A stretch of 64,000 bases of DNA from Erythrobacteraceae bacterium (GCA_024642525.1 JAHEAX010000004.1:1675-65674), one strand, 5' to 3'. Shown: positions 46,502 to 55,710, counted from the stretch's first letter. Program-made: numbers and translations. The notes: generated by a model not told the origin, from the sequence alone.

Positions 46502-47744
46502 GCTTCACCAGAGGTATCCTCAGTTCCGTGAGATAGCCCGAGACGGTCGAGCCGGAAACGACGTTGGCTTCATTGCCGAAGCGCGCTTCCAACCGGTCAC
46601 GGACATTGGCAAGCCCGATGCCGAAGCCATGCTTGCTATCTGCATTTGCGCCCGGCCCGTCATCGCTGACAGAAACGACCAGCCGCCCATATTCCTCGCG
46701 CGCGGCCAGAGTAATCGTGACCGGTTCCTTCGACGGGGCAATCGCATATTTTACCGAATTTTCGATCAGCGGCTGCAGGATCATGCCGGGAATGCGCGCA
46801 TCTGCCAGCGTTTCGGGCAGGTCGAACACCGGCCGCAGCCGCTCGGGAAAGCGGACCGCTTCAATGTCGAGATAGTGGCGCTGGAGTTCAAATTCGTCCG
46901 CCAGTGCCACGTCCGATGTGGGATCGTCTGCCAGGCTGTGACGATAGAAATTGGAAATGGTCTGGATCATGGTTTCGGCACGGTCCGCCTTGCCAGTCAT
47001 CACGAGAGCCGAAAGCGAATTGAGGGTGTTGAACAGGAAATGCGGATTGACCTGGTAACGCAGCGAACGAAGCTCCGATGCCTTGGCTGCGCGCCGGAAT
47101 TCGCCCTCGCGCCGCTCTGCTGCACGGGCCTGCGCACCGGCCAGCAGGGCAAGATACAGCGATGCCCATGCCAGCAGCAGGAAGTAGCGGCCCAGCGCAA
47201 TATCAGTCAGCTGGCGCCACCGGTCGAGGCCGGTGGGCGCGCGGGCCAGTGTAACTGTTGCGGCGACCGCTGGCTTTTCATCGCGCATTTCGCCGTTGGG
47301 ATTGGCCGGCGCATTATCCAGTTCGCCGGGCAGGCCCGGCACATCCACCAGCACGTTGCCAGCCTCGTCCCGGCGGATCTTCACGCCCTGCCTTTCGCCG
47401 ATCTTTTCGATCACCTTGGCTTCAATGTCGGCAAACACCATCTGGTTCGCCTGCGCAATCAGCACTGCGGCGGGCAGGGCAACCAACAACGCCGCGACAA
47501 TCTTTACCCATAGCTGGCGTTCATCGAACAGGCGCAGCACCAACCACATCACGAATGTAACCGCGATACCCGCAACGCTGACCAGCCCGCGCCGCCACAG
47601 CAGTTCATCCTGCATTTCCAGCCCGACAATACTGCCGCGCAAGGTGGTCAGGAGGAAGTAGCACAGCCACAGACCCACCATGGAGGCAAGGACCACGCGG
47701 AAGGGCAGGCGGGCGGGAGTATCGGTGGTTTCAGATGCTGTCAT
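46494..47744 (-). CDS. LytS-type sensor histidine kinase (second copy)
   Basis: The 416-residue protein has two membrane helices before an about 80-residue extracytoplasmic region (104-183), then two more near 185-205. The cytoplasmic part holds the His_kinase domain with His235 in QVNPHFLFNT, and ATPase motifs LIENSVKYA, DDGPGAN and GIGLANVRDRLEARF. The ATG at 47744 is the only one that suits the membrane topology; upstream starts run into junk. Its extracytoplasmic loop (residues about 100-180) is larger than that of the other kinase, so it may sense an external ligand. Confidence 0.9.
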   Translation of the reverse strand: MTASETTDTPARLPFRVVLASMVGLWLCYFLLTTLRGSIVGLEMQDELLWRRGLVSVAGIAVTFVMWLVLRLFDERQLWVKIVAALLVALPAAVLIAQANQMVFADIEAKVIEKIGERQGVKIRRDEAGNVLVDVPGLPGELDNAPANPNGEMRDEKPAVAATVTLARAPTGLDRWRQLTDIALGRYFLLLAWASLYLALLAGAQARAAERREGEFRRAAKASELRSLRYQVNPHFLFNTLNSLSALVMTGKADRAETMIQTISNFYRHSLADDPTSDVALADEFELQRHYLDIEAVRFPERLRPVFDLPETLADARIPGMILQPLIENSVKYAIAPSKEPVTITLAAREEYGRLVVSVSDDGPGANADSKHGFGIGLANVRDRLEARFGNEANVVSGSTVSGYLTELRIPLVKHG

Positions 47745-47890
47745 ATTACGATCAGTATCTACCCCCCAAGGCGGGCGCAGCGCCAGAGCACCGGTCGAAC
47801 AGCCAACGTCTTTCGTCGAGCAGCAAAAAGGGCGGAACACGCCGGAATTGCGTGCCCGCCCCTGATGCTTAACCATCCTTTTTGCGCAAA

Positions 47891-49447
47891 TCAGGTGCCT
47901 GCGAGCAGGTGTTCCCTGGCAATCTTGTCTTTCCAATAGGCTGGCGCCAGCGTGTGCACATTGTTGCCCTCGCTATCGACCGCGACCGTTACCGGCATGT
48001 TTTCAACGGTGAATTCGTAAATCGCTTCCATGCCGAGGTCTTCAAAGGCGACGACCTTGGCTTCCTTGATGGCGCGGCTGACGAGATAGGCAGCGCCGCC
48101 CGTTGCCATCAGATAGGCGACCTTGTTCTGCGCGATTGCTTCTACCGCGCCCTGTCCGCGTTCGGCTTTGCCGATCATCAGCAGCAGACCCAGTTCGAGC
48201 ATCATCTTGGTGAACTTGTCCATCCGCGTGGCCGTGGTCGGGCCAGCGGGGCCAACAGCCTCGCCCATGATCGGGTCGACCGGGCCGACATAATAGATTG
48301 CCCGGCCATCGAAACTGACGGGCAGTTCCTCACCCTTGGCCATCATGTCCGCAATACGCTTGTGGGCAGCATCACGGCCGGTCAACATCTTGCCGCTCAG
48401 CAGCAGGCGGTCGCCATTCTTCCAGCTCTGCACTTCTTCGCGGGTGATCGTGTCGAGATCGACGCGCTTCGCTTCGACATCCGGCTTCCAGTCGACATCG
48501 GGCCATTCGTCCAGCTTGGGCGTTTCGAGGAATGTCGGGCCGGAACCATCCAGCGTGAAATGCGCATGGCGGGTAGCCGCGCAATTGGGGATCATGGCGA
48601 CAGGCTTGCCCGCAGCATGGCAGGGCGCATCATAGATTTTCACGTCCAGCACCGTGGAAAGGCCGCCCAGCCCCTGCGCACCGATGCCCAGTGCATTCAC
48701 CGCATCGAAAATATCGATCCGCAGCTGTTCGATATCGGTCTGCGCGCCGCGCTGTTTCAGCTGCGCCATATCGATCGGGTCCATCAGGCTTTGCTTGGCC
48801 AGCTTCATGCAATGTTCGGCGGTGCCGCCAATGCCAATGCCCAACATGCCCGGCGGGCACCAGCCAGCGCCCATGTTGGGGATCATTTCCACCACCCAGT
48901 CGACGATATTGTCGGACGGGTTCATCATCTTGAACTTCGACTTGTTCTCGCTGCCGCCGCCCTTGGCTGCCACATCGATGGTGACTGTATTGCCGGGCAC
49001 CATTTCGACCGACAGGACACATGGCGTGTTGTCGCGCGTGTTGCGGCGGGTGAAGGCAGGGTCTGCCAGAATAGAAGCGCGGAGCTTGTTTTCAGGATTG
49101 GTGTAAGCCTTGCGCACCCCGTCATCGACCACATCCTGCAGGCTGCGCGATGAACCGAGGCGGCAATCCTGCCCCCATTTGACGAATACGTTGACGATGC
49201 CGGTGTCCTGGCAAATCGGACGGTGTCCTTCGGCGCACATGCGGCTGTTGGTCAGGATCTGGGCAATGGCGTCCTTCGCGGCAGGACCTTGCTCTGCCTC
49301 ATAGGCATCGCCCAGCGCGCGGATATAATCCATCGGGTGATAATAGGAGATATATTGCAGCGCATCGGCCACGCTTTCGATCAGGTCGTCCTCGCGGATT
49401 GTCACCCACTCGTTCATCGCCATGTCGCCCTCAGCCAAGTCACTCAT
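47891..49447 (-). CDS. fumA: fumarate hydratase, class I
   Basis: The 518-residue iron-sulfur enzyme interconverts fumarate and malate. The two halves are fused: the N-terminal part has ICQDTGIVNVFVKWG and MLGIGIGGTAEHCMKLAKQS, with cluster Cys in CQDTG, CMKL and CAATRH; the C-terminal beta domain has GRAIYYVGPVDPIMGEAVGPAGPTTATRMD. Its [4Fe-4S] cluster makes it a likely SUF client. The ATG at 49447 has AAGGAG ten bases upstream; the ATG three codons earlier would be too close. Confidence 0.95.
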   Translation of the reverse strand: MSDLAEGDMAMNEWVTIREDDLIESVADALQYISYYHPMDYIRALGDAYEAEQGPAAKDAIAQILTNSRMCAEGHRPICQDTGIVNVFVKWGQDCRLGSSRSLQDVVDDGVRKAYTNPENKLRASILADPAFTRRNTRDNTPCVLSVEMVPGNTVTIDVAAKGGGSENKSKFKMMNPSDNIVDWVVEMIPNMGAGWCPPGMLGIGIGGTAEHCMKLAKQSLMDPIDMAQLKQRGAQTDIEQLRIDIFDAVNALGIGAQGLGGLSTVLDVKIYDAPCHAAGKPVAMIPNCAATRHAHFTLDGSGPTFLETPKLDEWPDVDWKPDVEAKRVDLDTITREEVQSWKNGDRLLLSGKMLTGRDAAHKRIADMMAKGEELPVSFDGRAIYYVGPVDPIMGEAVGPAGPTTATRMDKFTKMMLELGLLLMIGKAERGQGAVEAIAQNKVAYLMATGGAAYLVSRAIKEAKVVAFEDLGMEAIYEFTVENMPVTVAVDSEGNNVHTLAPAYWKDKIAREHLLAGT

Positions 49448-49552
49448 CGAACGCATACTCCTTCCGGTCGAATGAAGCGCTCCATAGGCGCAGCCTACCC
49501 CTAGCGTCAAAGCACTTGGCGATGACGCACCTACGCCTTAAAGCCGAGCAGA

Positions 49553-49583
49553 TTGACCAACTGTATTGTTGGTGTAATACAGT
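49553..49583 (+). promoter_or_regulatory. promoter overlapped by a perfect 8-bp inverted repeat
   Basis: TTGACC (49553-49558), a 16-base spacer and TAATAC (49575-49580) make a good promoter before the PIMT-tolC run. ACTGTATT (49560-49567) and AATACAGT (49576-49583) form a perfect inverted repeat with an 8-base gap across the spacer and -10. This is the geometry of a repressor operator. Confidence 0.6.
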
Positions 49584-49591
49584 AACCAGAG

Positions 49592-50218
49592 ATGATCATG
49601 ACCAACACCACCACCGCAAACACCCTTTCGCAGCCTGCCACCGGCGCTGAAACCGCGCGCCGCGCGATGATTGACAGCCAGCTGCGCACCAGCGGTGTGA
49701 ACGAACCCTTCGTGCTGGCGCGCATGGCCGCTGTGCCGCGCGAAAACTTCGTGCCGGAAAATGCGCGCGATACCGCTTATATCGATCGGTCCATTCCGCT
49801 TGCAAACGGGCGCCGCATGGCTGCCCCGCTGTTTTACGGCATGATTTTGGCAGAAGCGCAGCCGGCCCTGTCCGATACCGCGCTGGTGGTGGACAGCGGC
49901 AGTGGTTACCTGCCCGAATTGCTGCGCCCGCTGGTTGGCAAGCTGGATGTCATCACGCCCGAAGAAGCCGCCACAAAAAGCACCAAGCGGGCAACCTATT
50001 CGCTGGTGCTGGTCGATGGCGCAGTCGAAGAACTGCCCGATACGCTGGCCAGGCGCATGGATGATGGCGCACGGATACTGACCGGGCTGATCGCCAATGG
50101 CGTTACAAAACTGGCAACCGGCCGCAAATCTGCCAGTGGCATCGGCCTGCTGCCGCTGGCCGAAATGGGAATTCCGCGCCTTTCGGAATTCGACAAGGCG
50201 ACAGGCTGGAGCTTCTGA
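49592..50218 (+). CDS. degenerate protein-L-isoaspartate O-methyltransferase (PIMT)-like protein
   Basis: The 208-residue protein has a PIMT-like N-terminus: MIDSQLRTSGVNEPFVLARMAAVPRENFVPENARDTAYIDRSIPL. The SAM motif I reads VVDSGSGYLPELL instead of the usual acidic GxGxGY. The region after it is short, and the GDG motif II is lacking, so methyl transfer may be lost. In alphaproteobacteria this gene usually sits directly before tolC. It is the first gene after the palindrome promoter. tolC begins two bases after its stop. Confidence 0.75.
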   Translation: MIMTNTTTANTLSQPATGAETARRAMIDSQLRTSGVNEPFVLARMAAVPRENFVPENARDTAYIDRSIPLANGRRMAAPLFYGMILAEAQPALSDTALVVDSGSGYLPELLRPLVGKLDVITPEEAATKSTKRATYSLVLVDGAVEELPDTLARRMDDGARILTGLIANGVTKLATGRKSASGIGLLPLAEMGIPRLSEFDKATGWSF

Positions 50219-50220
50219 TC

Positions 50221-51687
50221 ATGCGTCGCAGCGTAGTAAGAGTGGCGCTGCTTGCCAGCGCGGTTTCCCTTGCAGTGCCAGCCCAGGCTGACACTCTGCG
50301 CGAAGCGCTGGCAGCCACCTATATGACCAACCCCACCTTGCAGTCTGCCCGCGCCAGCCAGCGCGCGACTGACGAGAACGTGGCGATTGAAAAATCGGCA
50401 GGCAGGCCCAATGCGTCCGGCTCTGCCCAATATATCGAATTCATCAAGCAGTCCTCCACCAGTTTCACCGCGCCAGAACGCACGGTGGGTGCAGGCGTGG
50501 ATCTTGGCGTGCCGATCTATTCCGGCGGAGCAGTCAGAAATTCGGTCAAATCTGCAGAAACGCGCGTTCGTGCCGGTCAGGCTGACCTGCGCGGCACTGA
50601 ATCTGCAATTTTCACGCGGGTCGTGGCTGCCTATATGGATGTGCTGCGCAACCAGGCAGTTGTCGGCCTGTCTGCAAATCAGGTCGATGTTCTTTCGGTC
50701 AACCTGCAAGCCACCAGCGACCGGTTTGAAATCGGCGATCTGACCCGCACGGACATCGCGCAGTCACAGTCGCGTCTGGCCGTGGCGCAAAGCGATCTGC
50801 GGTCGGCCCAGTCCAACCTTATTTCCGCGCGGGAAACTTACATCCAGCTGGTCGGGCAGACGCCTGACAATCTGCAGCCCCCGCCGCCGCTTCCCGGCCT
50901 GCCAGCCAGCGCGGATGCCGCGCTCGACACGGCGCTGGAAAACAACCCTGACCTGATTGCAGCACGCGAACGGGCCGAAGCCAGCGCATTTGACGTGGAT
51001 GTGGCCGGTTCTGGCCGTCTGCCGCGGGTGTCGTTGTTCGCAGGCGGTGATTATTCCAATTTCCTTGGCACGCTGGGCGGGAATATCTCGGGCACGGTTC
51101 CGCAGACATCGACGGCGGCGCAGGCCGGTGTGCAGGTGAGCATCCCCATCTTCCAGGGAGGCCGCCCGGCTGCATTGCAACGTCAGGCGCAGGCCCGTTC
51201 GTCTGCCGCGCTGGAACAGGTGATTGCCGCCGAACGTGAAGTGATTGCGCAAGTCCGCGCAGCCTTTGCCAGCTGGCAGGCAGCCAATGCCATAATCGAA
51301 TCGTCGCAAACCGCCGTTTCGGCCGCAGAACTTTCGCTGGAAGGCGTGCGGGCGGAAAATTCCGTCGGCAACCGGACGATTCTGGACATTCTGAACGCAG
51401 AACAGGAATTGCTGCTGGCACGGGTCCAGCTGGTGACGGCACGCCGCAATGCCTATGTCGCCGGTTTCAGCCTGCTGGCGGCAATGGGCCGCGCAGAAGC
51501 GCGCGATCTGGGCCTTGCAGACGAGGGCCTGCTGTATGATCCGCAAGTCAACGCAGACCGCGTTTCGGGCAAGTGGTTCGACTGGTCGCGCGATCCCGAT
51601 CCGGTCGCACAGTCGACACGAACCGTTGACATTCCTGCTCCGGACGCTGAAATTCCAGCAGAAGGTGACTCGCAGCCGGGTGCCTGA
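50221..51687 (+). CDS. tolC: TolC-family outer membrane efflux protein
   Basis: The 488-residue protein has a signal peptide (cleavage near PAQA) and the TolC repeats: TLREALAATYMTNPTLQSARASQRATDENV, PIYSGGAVRNSVKSAETRVRAGQADL, GDLTRTDIAQSQSRLAVAQSDL and the second half PIFQGGRPAALQRQAQARS, ILDILNAEQELLLARVQLVTARRN. It forms a trimer in the outer membrane for type I secretion or drug efflux. It follows the PIMT-like gene by two bases and precedes popZ. Confidence 0.95.
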   Translation: MRRSVVRVALLASAVSLAVPAQADTLREALAATYMTNPTLQSARASQRATDENVAIEKSAGRPNASGSAQYIEFIKQSSTSFTAPERTVGAGVDLGVPIYSGGAVRNSVKSAETRVRAGQADLRGTESAIFTRVVAAYMDVLRNQAVVGLSANQVDVLSVNLQATSDRFEIGDLTRTDIAQSQSRLAVAQSDLRSAQSNLISARETYIQLVGQTPDNLQPPPPLPGLPASADAALDTALENNPDLIAARERAEASAFDVDVAGSGRLPRVSLFAGGDYSNFLGTLGGNISGTVPQTSTAAQAGVQVSIPIFQGGRPAALQRQAQARSSAALEQVIAAEREVIAQVRAAFASWQAANAIIESSQTAVSAAELSLEGVRAENSVGNRTILDILNAEQELLLARVQLVTARRNAYVAGFSLLAAMGRAEARDLGLADEGLLYDPQVNADRVSGKWFDWSRDPDPVAQSTRTVDIPAPDAEIPAEGDSQPGA

Positions 51688-51724
51688 TCTTTCTGACGCC
51701 AGACTTTCCGGGGGTTCGTAACTA

Positions 51725-52237
51725 ATGCGCCAACAGAGCGAAGCTTCGGTGGAAGAAATCCTCGAATCGATCAAGAAAGTGATCGCCCGGGATAACCGCG
51801 CCGGTGCCGCCGAAGAACGCCGCCAGCGCGAATCGGAAGGCATGCGCCATCTGGCCGCTGAAATGGGCGTGGAACCTGCGGACGAAGATGAAGCCGGCGA
51901 AGTGCTCGACCTCAGCATGGCAGATTTTGCCGAAGAAGCGCCCGAATCCGACGAATATGAAGAAAACCGTTTCGAAGAAGATCGGGACGATGACGACACG
52001 CCGCTGACCGCAGCGCCGATCCGCGATTCCATGCGTGAGAATTTCGCGGCGCTGGCTATGCTGGCACAGCCCGGCGCATCACCGCAGATCGTCCGTTCCG
52101 GCGAGACATCGCTGGAAGGGCTGGTGCGTGACATGCTGCGCCCGATGCTGTCCGAATGGCTCGATACAAACCTGCCCGGCATGGTCGAAAAGATGGTTCA
52201 GGCCGAAATTGCACGGATTGCGGGCAAGCGCGGCTGA
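51725..52237 (+). CDS. popZ: PopZ-family (DUF2497) polar organiser
   Basis: The 170-residue protein has the PopZ layout: N-terminal helix SVEEILESIKKVIARD, a central disordered acidic linker (about 60-105), and a C-terminal helical oligomerisation module LEGLVRDMLRPMLSEWLDTNLPGMVEKMVQAEIARI. In Caulobacter, PopZ condenses at the poles and tethers the ParB-bound centromere. Here it is 11.6 kb from the probable origin. It follows tolC as in other alphaproteobacteria, but an S9 peptidase replaces the usual valS behind it. Confidence 0.92.
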   Translation: MRQQSEASVEEILESIKKVIARDNRAGAAEERRQRESEGMRHLAAEMGVEPADEDEAGEVLDLSMADFAEEAPESDEYEENRFEEDRDDDDTPLTAAPIRDSMRENFAALAMLAQPGASPQIVRSGETSLEGLVRDMLRPMLSEWLDTNLPGMVEKMVQAEIARIAGKRG

Positions 52238-52311
52238 GGCAACTGCCCGACAAAACCTTCTTTTTAAACTAGATGCTTGCGCCTCGCGGCCAAGCGGTTA
52301 ATTCGCAGCCC

Positions 52312-54453
52312 ATGAAAATAAAATCCGGGTTCGCGCTCTCCATGGTGTGGCTGGCAATGGCCGCGCCACTTTCCGCCTCTGACACTCCTGCGCCGATGAG
52401 CGCACAAGACCTTGCCACCTTGCCGCGGCTGGGGGCCAGCACCGCCAGCGCCGATGGCCAGTGGGTGCTATATCCGGTGACCGAGACGGACCGCGAAACC
52501 TATGCGCGCAGCGCGAAGTTCTACTTGCGCAATCTCACCGCCTCGCAGGCAGAACCCATTCTGCTGGACCTGCCCGCGGGCGCGTCCGACGCGAAATTCG
52601 CGCCTGACGGAACCGTGTTCTTCCTTTCCAGCGGGCCAGATGGCAAGGGGCCGATCCAGGTTTGGCGCACCACCCATAAGGCAGGCACACAGCAGCAGGT
52701 TCTGGTCGCACAGGTCACTGACTTTGTTGCAGACGTGGCTGGTTTCAGCATTTCGCCCAATGGCCGCAAGATTGCCGTCTGGGGCGATATTCCACGTGAC
52801 TGCGAAACTTTTGGCTGCGCCGACACGCCAGCCGCGCATCTTCCCGGCCCCGGCACCGGCCGGCTTTATGATGGCGAAGTTGGCTTCATCCGCCATTGGG
52901 ACAGCTGGGAAACACCCGGCCGCCACAGCCGCGTTTTCACCTTTGACCTCGTAAACGGCACTGCCGCGGGCAAAGGCGTTGCCGCAGATGGCCCCGCAGC
53001 AGAGGGCGCGCTGGTAGGCGATGCGCCGACCAAGCCGTTCGGCGGCGGGGAAGATGTTGCCTGGGCGCCTGACAGTTCGGGCATCTATTTCGCTGCCCGT
53101 ATGGCTGATGCTGAAGAACCCCTTTCCACCAATGTCGACATCTACTGGTCCGGCTCTGCCGGCGGCGCGCCGCATAACCTGACTGCGGCAAACCTTGCCT
53201 TCGATTCGCTGCCGGCCCCTTCGCCCGATGGCAAATGGCTGGCTTATGTCGCGATGGCCCGCCCCGGCTATGAAGCGGACCGCAAAGTCATCCAGTTGCG
53301 CGATCTCAAGACCGGCAAGACCCGCGCATTGACGCAGGATTTCGATCGGTCGTTTGATTCGATTGCATGGACGCCTGATTCGCGCTGGATTGTCGCCACG
53401 GCGCAGGACGTGCTCGATACGCCTGCCTTCCGGATCGATCCGCGTACGGGAGCGATTGAACGCCTCGACCTGATGCCCGGTAACGAAGCGCATATTGGCG
53501 ATGTTGCCACGCTGCCGGGCCAGCGGCTGTTGTTCACCCGCAATTCCATCGGCGCGCCTTCCGAGCTTTATCTGTCTGCTAACTGGCAGCAGGCGCGCCC
53601 GGTTACTTCCGTCGCCACGATGGAACTTGGCAAGCTGGCTTCCGTGGTCATCCGGCGGTTCAGTTTCGCAGGGGCAAATGGCGATACGGTGTGGGGCCAG
53701 ATCACCAAACCGGAAGGCAGGGATGGCAAGCCGACCGAAAATCTGCCCGCCATTCTATACGTGCATGGCGGCCCGCAAGGGTCGTTCAATGACAGCTGGT
53801 CAACCCGCTGGAACCCGAGGGTTGTCGCCAGCCAGGGCTACGCCGTCATCTCGATCGATTTTCACGGCAGCACCGGTTACGGTCAGGCCTTTACCGATGC
53901 CATCACCCTCGACTGGGGCGGCAAACCACTGGAAGATTTGCAAAAAGGTCTGGCCGCTGCGCTGGCGCTTGATCCGCAGATCGACGGCACGCGGGCCTGC
54001 GCAATGGGCGCGTCCTATGGCGGTTACATGATGAACTGGATTGCCGGCCAGTGGCCCGACCGGTTCAACTGCCTGGTCCAGCATGACGGCGTGTTCGACC
54101 AGCGTGCCATGTATTATGAAACAGAAGAACTGTGGTTCGTGGAATGGGAACATGGCGGCAAGGCCTATTTTGAAGACCCGGCCGCGTTTGAACGCTGGAA
54201 CCCTGTGAATTATGTCCAGAACTGGAAAACCCCGATGCTGGTCATCACCGGCGAGAAGGATTTCCGCATTCCCTACACGCAGGGCATTGCCTCGTTCACA
54301 GCACTTCAGCGCAAGGGCATTCCTGCCCAGCTGCTCGTCTTCCCGGATGAAAACCACTGGGTGCTGAAACCGAAAAATTCGGTCCAGTGGCACAATACTG
54401 TGTTCGAATGGCTTGACCGCTGGCTGGCAAAGCCGCAGCCCGACGCTGAATGA
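52312..54453 (+). CDS. S9-family (prolyl oligopeptidase) dipeptidyl/acylaminoacyl-peptidase, exported
   Basis: The 713-residue protein has a signal peptide (KIKSGFALSMVWLAMAAPLSASD), a beta-propeller region (many SPNGRKIA, SPDGKWLAYV-type blades), and a C-terminal alpha/beta hydrolase. The catalytic Ser is in GASYGGYM, Asp in GEKDFRIPY and His in DENHWV. It cleaves short peptides, often at X-Pro or Ala. The start at 52312 is chosen for its signal peptide. The following ferredoxin gene starts inside its stop (ATGA). Confidence 0.9.
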   Translation: MKIKSGFALSMVWLAMAAPLSASDTPAPMSAQDLATLPRLGASTASADGQWVLYPVTETDRETYARSAKFYLRNLTASQAEPILLDLPAGASDAKFAPDGTVFFLSSGPDGKGPIQVWRTTHKAGTQQQVLVAQVTDFVADVAGFSISPNGRKIAVWGDIPRDCETFGCADTPAAHLPGPGTGRLYDGEVGFIRHWDSWETPGRHSRVFTFDLVNGTAAGKGVAADGPAAEGALVGDAPTKPFGGGEDVAWAPDSSGIYFAARMADAEEPLSTNVDIYWSGSAGGAPHNLTAANLAFDSLPAPSPDGKWLAYVAMARPGYEADRKVIQLRDLKTGKTRALTQDFDRSFDSIAWTPDSRWIVATAQDVLDTPAFRIDPRTGAIERLDLMPGNEAHIGDVATLPGQRLLFTRNSIGAPSELYLSANWQQARPVTSVATMELGKLASVVIRRFSFAGANGDTVWGQITKPEGRDGKPTENLPAILYVHGGPQGSFNDSWSTRWNPRVVASQGYAVISIDFHGSTGYGQAFTDAITLDWGGKPLEDLQKGLAAALALDPQIDGTRACAMGASYGGYMMNWIAGQWPDRFNCLVQHDGVFDQRAMYYETEELWFVEWEHGGKAYFEDPAAFERWNPVNYVQNWKTPMLVITGEKDFRIPYTQGIASFTALQRKGIPAQLLVFPDENHWVLKPKNSVQWHNTVFEWLDRWLAKPQPDAE

Positions 54454-54839
54454 CGAAGGAAAAGCAACTTCTGAAGGCCAGACAGGCCCTCGCCAAGATT
54501 GGCGCCGAAACGGTTGATCGGCAGATTTTCCTGTGCGGCCCCTCTGAAAAGCAGAAATGCTGTAACCGCGAGGAAGGCAAGGCCGCATGGGATTATCTGA
54601 AGAAGCGGCTGAAGCAGCTTGGCCTGGTCGGGCCAAAGCGTGACGATGGCACGGGCGGTGTTCAGCGCGCCAAGGCCGATTGCCTGCAGATCTGCGCAGC
54701 AGGCCCGATCGCGGTAATCTGGCCGGACCGCGTCTGGTATCATTCGTGCAATGAAGACGTGCTGGAAAAGATCATCCAGCAACATCTCATCGGCGGTCAG
54801 ATCGTGGAAGAATACAGGCTGACGGGCATTACCGTCTGA
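54450..54839 (+). CDS. thioredoxin-like [2Fe-2S] ferredoxin
   Basis: The 129-residue protein has the four-cysteine pattern of this family: IFLCGPSEKQKCC early and ADCLQICAAGPIAVIW later, then YHSCNEDVLEKIIQQHLIGG. It would carry electrons through a 2Fe-2S cluster in the cytoplasm. It overlaps the peptidase gene by four bases, an odd pairing of a cytoplasmic ferredoxin with an exported protease. The small membrane protein gene after it is convergent. Confidence 0.88.
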   Translation: MTKEKQLLKARQALAKIGAETVDRQIFLCGPSEKQKCCNREEGKAAWDYLKKRLKQLGLVGPKRDDGTGGVQRAKADCLQICAAGPIAVIWPDRVWYHSCNEDVLEKIIQQHLIGGQIVEEYRLTGITV

Positions 54840-54855
54840 CCGGCAAAAGGGCGGA

Positions 54856-55149
54856 TCAATCGCCCAGCTTGTCTTTCTGGTTATCGCGCACCGTTTCGTC
54901 ATGCCCTGTCCCGCTGGACAGGAAGACAAGGCCCATCAGGGCAGATGTCAGCAACATCGCAAAGCCGATGCCCAGCGCCGTGGCGATATAGAAATGCACC
55001 GATACCAGCCCGTTTGTCTTGTACAGCAGGGCCACCGCAATCAGCACGACACTGATCGTAATCAGAAGCATGAAGCGCATCAAACGGCGGTAACGTGCCC
55101 ATGCAAATGCGGCGTTTTCCGGGTCATCAAGGGGGGAACGGTCCTTCAT
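54856..55149 (-). CDS. small two-helix membrane protein
   Basis: The 97-residue protein has two membrane helices (FMLLITISVVLIAVALLY; FYIATALGIGFAMLLTSALMGLVFL) and charged ends. I recognise no family beyond a resemblance to small proteins of unknown function in sphingomonads. It lies between the ferredoxin and CBS genes and starts about 130 bases from the latter in the opposite sense. Confidence 0.7.
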   Translation of the reverse strand: MKDRSPLDDPENAAFAWARYRRLMRFMLLITISVVLIAVALLYKTNGLVSVHFYIATALGIGFAMLLTSALMGLVFLSSGTGHDETVRDNQKDKLGD

Positions 55150-55278
55150 CCGCCCCCTTTGCCGTGCGCGGTGGCAGGTTGCAATGGCGGCGTTGCACCG
55201 GGATTCGCCAATGTCGATATTTCATGGCATATTTCCCGCAAGCGATGAGGCCAGACTGAAAACAGGAGCGAGCGCGCC

Positions 55279-55710
55279 ATGGAAATTTCCCATCTGATAG
55301 CCAACCGCGATTCCGCGCAGGTTGTTACGTGTGATGTGAATATGCCGGTCCGCGAAGTCATCACCCTTCTGGCTGAACGCAGGATCGGTGCATTGCCCGT
55401 CATGCGCGGAGGCGAGGTTGCCGGCATTTTTTCCGAGCGTGACCTGATCTACCGCGTTGCCGAAGTAGGATCAGACTGCCTTGACAGGCCCGTGGGTGAT
55501 GTGATGACAGCGCCCGCGATCACAGTTGGCCCGCGCGAGACAGTGCTGGATGCACTTGGGCTGATGACCCGACGCCGAATTCGCCATTTGCCCGTGGTCG
55601 ATGGCAACCGCATGTGCGGCTTCATTTCCATTGGCGACCTGGTGAAATCACGGCTCGACGAAATCGGCCATGAAGCCGAAGCGATGCGCAATTACATCCA
55701 GAGCGTGTGA
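55279..55710 (+). CDS. CBS-domain protein
   Basis: The 143-residue protein is two CBS domains and nothing else: VITLLAERRIGALPVMRGGEVAGIFSERDLIYRVAE and VLDALGLMTRRRIRHLPVVDGNRMCGFISIGDLVKSRLDEIGHEAEAMR. Such proteins bind adenine nucleotides and regulate partner enzymes or, in alphaproteobacteria, stress adaptation. The partner is unknown. Confidence 0.88.
   Translation: MEISHLIANRDSAQVVTCDVNMPVREVITLLAERRIGALPVMRGGEVAGIFSERDLIYRVAEVGSDCLDRPVGDVMTAPAITVGPRETVLDALGLMTRRRIRHLPVVDGNRMCGFISIGDLVKSRLDEIGHEAEAMRNYIQSV

Noticed and set aside
50764-52182. A 472-residue minus-strand frame opposite tolC and popZ
   Set aside because: Antisense to well-identified genes; Ser/Arg-rich low-complexity sequence without motifs.
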